A DNA stretch of 16,865 bases from Caulobacteraceae bacterium (GTDB lineage Bacteria; Pseudomonadota; Alphaproteobacteria; Caulobacterales; Caulobacteraceae): positions 1 to 16,865 of the forward strand of contig SDZP01000034.1 of assembly GCA_004144935.1 (NCBI GenBank), in the 5' to 3' direction. Position numbers and translations under genes: made by a program. The first letter of the stretch is position 1. Every line of letters starts with the position of its first letter. Shown piece after piece: positions 7,393-13,854 of the stretch. The notes below the pieces were generated by a model. It saw nothing but the letters and a program-made list of their open reading frames with translations, had not been told where the DNA came from and made no database searches.

Positions 7393-9819
7393 ATGAAGTC
7401 TCTGTGGAAAAGCGCCTCGCTCATCGCCCTGGCGACGGCCTTTGCGCCCGCCATGGCCCTGGCTCAGGACGAGCCGGAGGGCGCCGCCGGCGGCTCGCTG
7501 GTCGACGAACTGGTCATCACCGCCCAGAAGCGCGAGCAGAACCTGCAGGACGTGCCGATCGTCGTCACCACCGTCGGCCAGCAGGCGCTGCAGGACGCCG
7601 GGGTGCGGGACGTCAAGGACCTGATGCTGGTCACCCCCGGCCTGATGGTCTCCTCGACGGCCAACGAGAGCAGCACCGTGGCCCGCATCCGCGGCATCGG
7701 CACCATCGGCGACAACGCCGGGCTGGAAAGCAGCGTCGGCATCGTCATCGACGGCGTCTACCGCCCCCGCGCCAGCACCGGCATCGGCGACCTGGGCGAA
7801 CTGCAGCGCGTCGAGGTGCTGAAGGGCCCGCAGGGCACCCTGTTCGGCAAGAACACCTCGGCCGGCGTCATCAACGTCATCAGCGCCGATCCCAGCTTCG
7901 AGTTCGGGGCGCGCGGCGAACTGACCGTCGGCAACTACAACGCCCGCGAAATCTCCGGCTCGATCACCGGCCCGATCCTCGAGGACAAGATCGCCGGCCG
8001 CCTGTACCTGGCCTCGCGCCAGCGGGACGGCTTCTACGACGTGCGCATCGGCAACGGCCCGCGCACCCAGACCGACGACATGGAGCGCAACTACTGGACC
8101 GCCCGCGGCCAGCTGCTCTTCACCCCCAACGAGGACCTCAAGGTCCGGGTGATCGCCGACTACACCTCGCGGGACGAAAGCTGCTGCGCGGCCACCACCT
8201 ATGTGCGCGGCCCCGGGGCCGGCTCGCTGGACCTGGCCGCCGGCCAAACCGCGACCCTGAACCCGGTCCGGCGCGGCTCGCGCATCGGCTACGCCAACAG
8301 GACCGGCGACAACAGCGTCATCGACCAGGGCCTGTCGGCCGAGGCCACCTGGGACACCCCCTGGCTGAACAACGCCACCCTGACCTCGGTCACCGCCTGG
8401 CGCAACTGGCGCACCGAGATCGCCCAAGACGCCGATTTCTCGGTCGCCGACCTCATCTACCGCCGCCCCGACGGCAGCTTCTCCACCGAGTTCGACCAGT
8501 TCAGCCAGGAGTTCCGCCTGGCCGGCGAGGCCGGACCGGTGAACTGGATGGTCGGCCTGTTCTACGCCGACGAAACCCTCGACCAGCATACGCCGCTGGT
8601 GTTCGGCAACGACCTCGAGGAGTTCCTCAGCTACCGCTTCTCCGCCAACACCAATGCCGGGCGGCTGGCCGACCTGGCCGCCGTGACGCCGGGCACGGTG
8701 TTCATTCCGGGCGAAGGCTATGACGACAGCTATCACCAGGAAGCCCGCAGCCTGGCCTTCTTCACCAACAACGACTGGGAGATCAACGAGGCCCTGACCC
8801 TGACGGTCGGCCTGCGCTACACCAGCGAGAAGAAGACCCTCGAGGCCCACTACGACAACATCGGGACCTCCAGCGACGCCTGTTTCGCGGCCAACGCCCG
8901 CCGGGCGATCATCACCGGCCAGCTGGGCGCGGCGGGCGCCGCCTCCTACTTCGGCACCGTCTGCGGCGCCTTCAACGACTATGCCTTCGATGACGCGACA
9001 ACCAACCAGTCCAACTCCAACGACGAGCTGACGGGCACGGTCAAGCTGGCCTGGAGGATCGCCGACGGCATCCTGACCTACGGCTCGTACGCCAAGAGCT
9101 ACAAGTCGGGCGGCTTCAACTTCGACCGCGCCCGCGCCGCGATCGGGACCATCTCCGAGGACACCTTCTTCAAGCCGGAATACGTCGAGGCCTACGAACT
9201 GGGGGTCAAGACCACCCTGCTGGACGGCAACCTGCTGCTCAACGCGGCCGCCTTCTACCAGGAGTTCGAGAACTTCCAGCTGAACACCTACGACGGCCTG
9301 CGCTACGCGGTCAGCTCGATCCCGCTGGTCGTCTCCAAGGGCGTCGACGCCGACATGAACTGGCGCACCCCGCTTGAGGGCCTGTCGATCCAGGCCGGGG
9401 TCACCTTCGCCAACAGCCAGTACGGCGACTTCACGCCGGCCGCCGGCGTGCCCGTCCGCCTGCCCGGCTCGCGCCTGTCGGGCGCGCCGCTGTGGTCCAG
9501 CACCCTGGCGGCGACCTACGTGCGGCCGATCGGCGAGACCCTGGAGCTGCGGGCCGCCTTCAACATGCGCTACAGCTCGGCCTACAACACCGGCTCGGAC
9601 CTCAATCCGATCAAGGCCCAGGGCGACTACCATATCTACAACCTGCGCGTCGGCCTGGGCTCGCAGGACGAGCGCTGGATGGTCGAACTGTGGGGCGCCA
9701 ACCTGACGGACGTCGCCTACGCCCAAGTCATCTTCGACGCCTCGTTCCAGACCGGCACCTACAACGCCATCTACGCCCCGCCGCGGACCTATGGCGCCAC
9801 CCTGCGCGTGTCCTTCTAG
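7393..9819 (+). CDS. TonB-dependent outer-membrane receptor
   Basis: This 808-residue protein is a TonB-dependent receptor that should bring a large or scarce substrate across the outer membrane using energy from TonB-ExbB-ExbD. A signal peptide spans about residues 1-24, with cleavage probably after AMALA. The TonB box is in VDELVITA (37-44). The plug domain follows, with LKGPQGTLFGKNTSAGVI at 143-160, and the rest is a 22-strand-type barrel ending in the expected terminal phenylalanine (LRVSF). The ATG at 7393 is chosen over 7333 because it starts directly at the signal peptide; GGGAAGGGA lies upstream. It is of the kind frequent in caulobacters and sphingomonads next to catabolic genes, not a typical siderophore receptor context: no iron genes are nearby. 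It is transcribed divergently from the phosphotransferase. A substrate such as a plant- or lipid-derived hydrophobic acid is inference from the neighbours. Confidence 0.93.
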   Translation: MKSLWKSASLIALATAFAPAMALAQDEPEGAAGGSLVDELVITAQKREQNLQDVPIVVTTVGQQALQDAGVRDVKDLMLVTPGLMVSSTANESSTVARIRGIGTIGDNAGLESSVGIVIDGVYRPRASTGIGDLGELQRVEVLKGPQGTLFGKNTSAGVINVISADPSFEFGARGELTVGNYNAREISGSITGPILEDKIAGRLYLASRQRDGFYDVRIGNGPRTQTDDMERNYWTARGQLLFTPNEDLKVRVIADYTSRDESCCAATTYVRGPGAGSLDLAAGQTATLNPVRRGSRIGYANRTGDNSVIDQGLSAEATWDTPWLNNATLTSVTAWRNWRTEIAQDADFSVADLIYRRPDGSFSTEFDQFSQEFRLAGEAGPVNWMVGLFYADETLDQHTPLVFGNDLEEFLSYRFSANTNAGRLADLAAVTPGTVFIPGEGYDDSYHQEARSLAFFTNNDWEINEALTLTVGLRYTSEKKTLEAHYDNIGTSSDACFAANARRAIITGQLGAAGAASYFGTVCGAFNDYAFDDATTNQSNSNDELTGTVKLAWRIADGILTYGSYAKSYKSGGFNFDRARAAIGTISEDTFFKPEYVEAYELGVKTTLLDGNLLLNAAAFYQEFENFQLNTYDGLRYAVSSIPLVVSKGVDADMNWRTPLEGLSIQAGVTFANSQYGDFTPAAGVPVRLPGSRLSGAPLWSSTLAATYVRPIGETLELRAAFNMRYSSAYNTGSDLNPIKAQGDYHIYNLRVGLGSQDERWMVELWGANLTDVAYAQVIFDASFQTGTYNAIYAPPRTYGATLRVSF

Positions 9820-9869
9820 GCCGCGCAGGACAGGGTGCTTGCGTCCGGCGCGACGCTACGTAAAGCTGA

Positions 9870-9898
9870 CTGGCCGGCGCACAGATCGCGCCGGCCAG
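9870..9898. promoter_or_regulatory. Perfect 11-bp stem-loop overlapping the TetR ribosome binding site
   Basis: CTGGCCGGCGC (9870-9880) pairs exactly with GCGCCGGCCAG (9888-9898) around a seven-base loop, ACAGATC. The 3' arm shares its last two bases with the AGGA Shine-Dalgarno (9897-9900) of the TetR gene, whose ATG is at 9905. No T-run follows. It could be an autoregulatory operator, a translational brake, or a Rho-type or 3'-end stabilising hairpin for the receptor message. Confidence 0.7.
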
Positions 9899-9904
9899 GA
9901 CGCC

Positions 9905-10534
9905 ATGACCGAGACTGCCGATATCGTCCGTCCCCGGCGGACCCAGGCCGAGCGCCGCGAAGAGTCGCGGCGGCGCATGCTGGACGCCGCCCTCGACCTG
10001 ATGGCCGAGAGCCGATCGTTGCGCTTCACCCTGGCCGAGGTGGGCGAACGGGCCGGCTACAGCCGGGGCCTGCCCAGCCAGACCTTCCAGACCAAGACCG
10101 CCCTGATCGAGGCGCTGGTCCACCACATCCTCGAACGCTCCGACGCCGAGACCCAGCCGACCGAGGAGCGCGGGGAGGGCATGGAGGCGGTGCTGCGCAC
10201 GGTGCGGGTGCTGATGGTCGCCGACCCCGCCAACCTGAAGTTCCAGCAGGCGGTGGCGGTGCTGCTGGTCGAGGCTTCGGCCCCGGACTCGCCCTACCGC
10301 CCGGCCGTGGCGGAACTCAACCAGGTGGTCACCGGCTATCTCTCCAAGCACCTGCGCATCGCCGCCGCCCGGGGCGAAATCCGCCAGGACATCGACTTCC
10401 GCTCGCGGGCGGTGCTGCTGATCTCGGCCATCCGGGGCGCGACGCTGCTGTGGCAGATCGAGCCCGACCGGCTGAATCTGGAAACCCTGTGGCAGGAGCT
10501 GGACAGCGGCCTGCGGCGATCTTTGACCGACTGA
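9905..10534 (+). CDS. TetR/AcrR-family transcriptional regulator
   Basis: This 209-residue protein has an N-terminal TetR DNA-binding domain. Helix 1 covers about residues 22-36, and the helix-turn-helix runs from FTLAEVGERAGYSRG (41-55) to TFQTKTALIEAL (60-71). The ligand-binding part is all-helical (about 90-205). The turn before the conserved phenylalanine reads GLPSQTF, where most family members have an aromatic pair such as YYHF, but the overall pattern is clear. The ATG at 9905 has AGGA at normal spacing; the longer upstream reading only covers the intergenic hairpin. It lies 85 bp after the receptor gene and 64 bp before the AtuA-family gene, on the same strand. It probably represses one or more genes of the surrounding catabolic module and is released by a pathway acyl-CoA or acid, as is common for TetR proteins in fatty-acid and terpene catabolism. 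Ligand and operators are unknown. Confidence 0.9.
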   Translation: MTETADIVRPRRTQAERREESRRRMLDAALDLMAESRSLRFTLAEVGERAGYSRGLPSQTFQTKTALIEALVHHILERSDAETQPTEERGEGMEAVLRTVRVLMVADPANLKFQQAVAVLLVEASAPDSPYRPAVAELNQVVTGYLSKHLRIAAARGEIRQDIDFRSRAVLLISAIRGATLLWQIEPDRLNLETLWQELDSGLRRSLTD

Positions 10535-10598
10535 CGCGCGGCCCTCTGGCCCGACGCAACGTCAGGCGCCCAGACTGGACCAAGCAACGGAGCGGACC

Positions 10599-12395
10599 AT
10601 GGCCAAAATCGTGAAAATCGGCGGAGCCGGCGGCTTCCTGGGCGACTCCTCCGTCGCGGCGCCGCAGCTGCTGAAGGGCGGCGAACTCGACTACATGATC
10701 CTCGACTATCTGGCCGAGGCGACCATGTCGATCCTCGGCCAGATCAAGCGCGACCGGCCGGGCGAAGGCTTCGCCCGCGACTTCACCGAATGGGTCTGGA
10801 AGGACAACCTGCGCGAATTCAAGGCCCAGGGGGTGAAGGTCATCACCAACGCCGGCGGCCTCAATCCGCAGGCCTGCCGGGCGCGGATGGAGGAACTGGC
10901 CGCCGCCGCCGGGCTCTCGTTCAAGATCGCGATCGTCGAGGGCGACGACCTGATGGACAGCGTCGAGGCGCTGTCGGGGATGACCGAGCTCTACACCGGC
11001 GCGGCCTTCCCCTCGAAGGCGGCCATCTTCACGGCCAACGCCTATTTCGGCGGCCGCCCGATCGCCGCGGCCCTGGCGGCGGGGGCCGACATGGTCATTA
11101 CCGGCCGGGTGGTCGACAGCGCCCTGGCGCTGGGTCCGCTGATGCATGAGTTCGGCTGGACCGACGACGACCACGACCTGCTGTCGGCCGGCTCCCTGGC
11201 CGGGCACGTCATCGAATGCGGGGCGCAGGCGACGGGCGGCCTCTTCACCGACTGGCGCGAGGTGCCCGACTGGGGCCACATCGGCTATCCGATCATCGAG
11301 TGCCACGCCGACGGCTCGTTCGTGGTCACCAAGCCGGCCGGCACCGGCGGGCTGGTCTCGCCCGCCGCCGTCGCCGAACAGATCCTCTACGAGGTCGGCG
11401 ATCCGCAGGGCTACGCCCTGCCGGACGTGGTCTGCGATTTCACCCAGGTGAAGGTCGAGCAGGTCGGCGAGCACCGGGTGCTGGTCACCGGCGCCAGGGG
11501 CTATCCGCCGTCCGGGTCCTACAAGGCGTGCATCACCTGGGGCGACGGCTGGCGGTTCATCGGGGCCATGCCGGTCGTCGGCCGCGAGGCGCCGGCCAAG
11601 GCCCGGCGCCAGGCCGAGGCGGTGCTGGAACGGGTCGGCGACATGCTGCGCGAGAAGAATCTCGCCCCCTTCCGCGAGACCCGCATCGAAATCCTCGGGG
11701 CCGAGGCCAGCTATGGCGCCAACGCCAGCGCCGCCGCGCAAGGCGTGCGCGAGGTGGTCAGCCGGGTGGGGGCCGAGCATGAGGACGAGCGGGCCCTGCG
11801 CCTGCTGACCCGCGAATGGCAGTCGCCGACCACCTCGATGAGCGTCGGCACCACCGGCTGGTTCGGCGGCGCGCCGAGCATCTCGCCGGTGGCGCGGGTG
11901 TTCTCGGTGCTGGTCCCGCGCGAACAGGTCCCGGCCCGCTTCGACCTGGGCGGCGAGGCGACGGTGGTCGAGGCCCCGGCTCCGGCGACGCCCTTCTCGC
12001 CGGCGATGGTCCAGCGGCCGACGCCGCCCCCGGAGCCGCCGGCGTCCGGCGACCTGGCCGAGGTCCCGCTGATCGACCTGGCCTGGGCCCGGTCCGGCGA
12101 CAAGGGCGACGCCTTCAATGTCGGGGTCATCGCCCGCCGGCCGGAGTTCCTGCCCTGGATCCGCGCCGGCCTGTCGGAGGCGGCGGTGAAGACCTGGTTC
12201 GCCCATGAGTTCGAGGGCGCCGACGCCCCGCAGGTGATCCGCTACGACCTGCCCGGCATGGACGCCATCAACCTGCACTGCATCCAGGCGCTGGGCGGCG
12301 GGCAGTTCGCGTCGCTGCGGCTGGACGCGCTGGCCAAGGGCAAGGCCCAGCAGCTGCTGGACATGCCGATCAGCGTGCCGAAGGCGCTGCTCTAG
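10599..12395 (+). CDS. AtuA-family (acyclic terpene utilisation, DUF1446) protein
   Basis: This 598-residue cytoplasmic protein belongs to the AtuA/DUF1446 family. The large N-terminal domain (to about 455) carries IGGAGGFLGDS (7-17), ILDYLAEATM (34-43), NAGGLNP (84-90) and VITGRVVDSALALGPL (about 165-180). A proline-rich linker (about 457-486) leads to a small C-terminal domain with SGDKGD (499-504) and GMDAINLHCIQALGGG. The pairing of the two domains in one chain is a usual arrangement. The family is named from the Pseudomonas citronellol/geraniol cluster, where AtuA's biochemical activity is not established as far as I know. No carboxylase (AtuC/AtuF) or AtuD-type set surrounds it here, so citronellol degradation as such is not supported. 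The ATG at 10599 has GGAG about eight bases upstream. It follows the TetR gene by 64 bp and may share its transcript. It is expected to act on a pathway acid or acyl-CoA. Confidence 0.88.
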   Translation: MAKIVKIGGAGGFLGDSSVAAPQLLKGGELDYMILDYLAEATMSILGQIKRDRPGEGFARDFTEWVWKDNLREFKAQGVKVITNAGGLNPQACRARMEELAAAAGLSFKIAIVEGDDLMDSVEALSGMTELYTGAAFPSKAAIFTANAYFGGRPIAAALAAGADMVITGRVVDSALALGPLMHEFGWTDDDHDLLSAGSLAGHVIECGAQATGGLFTDWREVPDWGHIGYPIIECHADGSFVVTKPAGTGGLVSPAAVAEQILYEVGDPQGYALPDVVCDFTQVKVEQVGEHRVLVTGARGYPPSGSYKACITWGDGWRFIGAMPVVGREAPAKARRQAEAVLERVGDMLREKNLAPFRETRIEILGAEASYGANASAAAQGVREVVSRVGAEHEDERALRLLTREWQSPTTSMSVGTTGWFGGAPSISPVARVFSVLVPREQVPARFDLGGEATVVEAPAPATPFSPAMVQRPTPPPEPPASGDLAEVPLIDLAWARSGDKGDAFNVGVIARRPEFLPWIRAGLSEAAVKTWFAHEFEGADAPQVIRYDLPGMDAINLHCIQALGGGQFASLRLDALAKGKAQQLLDMPISVPKALL

Positions 12396-12423
12396 CGTTT
12401 AGGCGATTGGCGGAACAATCACG

Positions 12424-12467
12424 CCGTCATCCCGGAAAGCCCGCTGCGCGGTCGTCCGGGATGACGG
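12424..12467. repeat. Intergenic palindrome with perfect 13-bp arms
   Basis: CCGTCATCCCGGA (12424-12436) is the exact reverse complement of 12455-12467, with an 18-base GC-rich spacer. It begins 29 bases after the AtuA-family stop codon. The CGTCATCCCGG core is typical of dispersed palindromes in alphaproteobacterial intergenic DNA. It is followed by GAGAAAAG rather than a T-run, so it may act as a 3'-end stabiliser or weak terminator for the AtuA transcript. Confidence 0.8.
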
Positions 12468-12501
12468 AGAAAAGATGGCCTGACCGGTTTCAGTCGCCGT
12501 C

Positions 12502-12566
12502 ACGGTCGCCAACCGGTGTTCGCCCGGCGCGTGTCTTCGCATTGACCGGTCGCCAAACCCGGTCAT
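12502..12566. repeat. Short direct repeat CGGTCGCCAA in the gap before the membrane-protein gene
   Basis: CGGTCGCCAA occurs twice about 50 bases apart (near 12504 and 12548), each time followed closely by another CCGGT element, within otherwise featureless DNA between the palindrome and the membrane-protein gene. It may be decayed repeat material or a pair of protein-binding sites. Evidence for either is thin. Confidence 0.3.
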
Positions 12567-12610
12567 GCTGAGCCAGATCGCCCCGCCAAGCGGGCGACGG
12601 AGGACGCGCG

Positions 12611-13141
12611 ATGGGCAGGGGTGTGCGGATGGCGCTGGGGTGGATCCTCGGCGGCCTGGTCTGGGCTTTGGTGCTTTCGCTGGTGCTGGTGATCTGGGAG
12701 GGGCGCGGCGATCTCTCGGTCGCCAACCTGATCGACATGGGCCAGGTCGGGCTGGTGGGCGTGCCGGCGGCCGCTCCCGGGGCCCTTGTCTTTCTCGGCC
12801 TTGGCCTGCTGCTGTTCGGTGTGATGGGCCGCACCGGCGCGCCGGTCGGAGCCGGCATCTTCGGCGGCCTGCTGTTCCTGCTGGCCAGCGGCCTGGCCTG
12901 GAAGTTCGGCGGCGGATCGCCGCTGGTCGCCGCCCTGTTCGGCCTGTTTCCGATCGAGGCCTTCTGGGCCCAGGCGATGGACATCGCCCGGGCCGACGGC
13001 GCGGTCTGGACCTGGCTGGCGGTGCATGGCCTGACGCCTCTGGTGGCGGGCGGCATCGGCGGCGGGGTCTATGACGCCGTGGCGGGGGCGGTCAAAGCGG
13101 CCCGGCGCAAGGGGCGGGTGCGACCGGTCAATTTCGGCTGA
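12611..13141 (+). CDS. Small membrane protein of unknown function
   Basis: I do not recognise this 176-residue protein. It has four or five hydrophobic segments, at about 8-28, 54-74, 78-99, 103-121 and 133-155, separated by short glycine-rich turns, with a basic C-terminal tail (RRKGRVRP) that is probably cytoplasmic. There is no cleavable signal peptide and no cysteine or charged motif that suggests an enzyme. The ATG has a strong GGAGG seven bases upstream, and codon use resembles its neighbours, so it is very probably a real gene. It sits alone between the AtuA-family gene and the rimP promoter, on the same strand as both. It has no obvious link to either the catabolic set or the translation operon. 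Confidence 0.75.
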   Translation: MGRGVRMALGWILGGLVWALVLSLVLVIWEGRGDLSVANLIDMGQVGLVGVPAAAPGALVFLGLGLLLFGVMGRTGAPVGAGIFGGLLFLLASGLAWKFGGGSPLVAALFGLFPIEAFWAQAMDIARADGAVWTWLAVHGLTPLVAGGIGGGVYDAVAGAVKAARRKGRVRPVNFG

Positions 13142-13154
13142 CGGCTCTTGGGGG

Positions 13155-13183
13155 CTGACAACCGGCGAGCGAAGGGCTATATA
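13155..13183 (+). promoter_or_regulatory. Sigma-70-like promoter of the rimP-nusA-infB operon
   Basis: CTGACA (13155-13160) and TATATA (13178-13183) are spaced by exactly 17 bp, giving five of six and four of six matches to the -35 and -10 consensus. It is one of the few AT-rich hexamer pairs in the window and is correctly placed in front of the rimP leader. Transcription should begin near 13190. Confidence 0.65.
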
Positions 13184-13189
13184 GGCCGC

Positions 13190-13271
13190 AACATCGTTTG
13201 AACGCGCTGGATAGCGCATTCGAGCGGCGGTCTTCGGGCCGCCGCTTTTGTTTTGACCGGAGAGGCGCTGC
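13190..13271 (+). ncRNA. rimP leader: attenuator-like 5' untranslated region
   Basis: Between the predicted start point and the rimP start codon lie two hairpins. The first is GCGCT-GGAT-AGCGC (13204-13217). The second is a nine-pair stem closed by a C(UUCG)G tetraloop and followed by a U-rich run. The layout matches the alphaproteobacterial 'rimP leader' described as a putative attenuator from comparative terminator searches (Rfam family of that name). The signal it senses is not known. Since the operon encodes NusA, a termination factor, feedback by NusA or a translation signal is a natural hypothesis. Confidence 0.65.
13224..13254 (+). terminator. Intrinsic terminator within the rimP leader
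   Basis: GCGGCGGTC (13224-13232) pairs with GGCCGCCGC (13237-13245) through a TTCG loop, with one G-U pair, and is followed at once by TTTTGTTTT (13246-13254). This is the clearest Rho-independent terminator in the window, and it stands in front of a gene rather than behind one. It ends only four bases before the GGAGAGG ribosome site of rimP. Confidence 0.85.
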
Positions 13272-13826
13272 TTGCGCGCACGTACGAATGAGGACCGCGG
13301 CCTGATCGAGCTGCTCGACCCCGTGGCGGAAGCCGCCGGGTACGAGATCGTGCGGCTGCGGCTGATGGGCGGCCAGACCCGCCGGCTACAGATCATGGCC
13401 GAGCGTCCGGATGGCGAGATGGTGGTCGAGGACTGCGCCCGCCTGTCGCGCGCCATCTCCGAGATCATGGACGCCGCCGACCCGATCAGCGGCGAATACA
13501 CCCTGGAAGTCTCCTCGCCCGGCATCGACCGGCCGCTGACCCGCCTGAAGGACTTCGAGGCCTGGGAAGGCTACGAGGCCCGCATCGAGCTCGACCGCAT
13601 CGCCGAGGGCCGCAAGCGGTTCAAGGGCGAGCTGGCCGGGGTAGAGGACGGTCAGGTCGGCATCAATGTCGAAGGCGATTCTGAGACCACCCTCTACATT
13701 CCCTTCGACTGGATCCTGGAGGCCAAGCTGGTCCTCAACGACCAGCTGATGAAGATCGGCGCCGAACAGCGCGCCGCCCGCATCGCCCAGGACGACATCA
13801 ACGCCGTCGGCAACGACAACGACTGA
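13272..13826 (+). CDS. rimP: Ribosome maturation factor RimP
   Basis: This 184-residue protein binds the 30S subunit and assists its maturation. The N-terminal domain (about 1-90) ends with the conserved SSPGIDRPL (81-89), and the C-terminal SH3-like domain covers about 95-155 (FDWILEAKLVL near its end). Length is at the upper side of the usual range, with a polar tail. The start is TTG at 13272, supported by GGAGAGG at 13259-13265 and by the family N-terminus; the next in-frame ATG is far inside the conserved domain. It is the first gene of rimP-nusA-ylxR-infB and lies directly behind the leader terminator, so its expression probably depends on readthrough. nusA begins 28 bp after its stop. 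Confidence 0.95.
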   Translation: MRARTNEDRGLIELLDPVAEAAGYEIVRLRLMGGQTRRLQIMAERPDGEMVVEDCARLSRAISEIMDAADPISGEYTLEVSSPGIDRPLTRLKDFEAWEGYEARIELDRIAEGRKRFKGELAGVEDGQVGINVEGDSETTLYIPFDWILEAKLVLNDQLMKIGAEQRAARIAQDDINAVGNDND

Positions 13827-13854
13827 CGCTTTAGAGCCTTGAGGACCTAAGACC

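Noticed and set aside
4951..9726. Stop-free minus-strand reading frame of nearly 1600 codons running antisense through the receptor gene and into the acyl-CoA dehydrogenase
   Set aside because: High GC leaves few stops. The part opposite the receptor is low-complexity and lacks domain signatures, while the receptor on the plus strand has a signal peptide, TonB box and barrel end. Only the last 408 codons are a real gene.
10531..10565. Inverted repeat CTGACG/CGTCAG overlapping the TetR stop as a terminator
   Set aside because: Arms are only six bases with a long spacer and no T-run. It is too weak to call in GC-rich DNA.
12490..13525. Minus-strand reading frames across the membrane-protein gene and rimP leader
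   Set aside because: Their translations are proline/arginine-rich and low complexity, they cross a clear promoter and terminator, and they lack ribosome sites.
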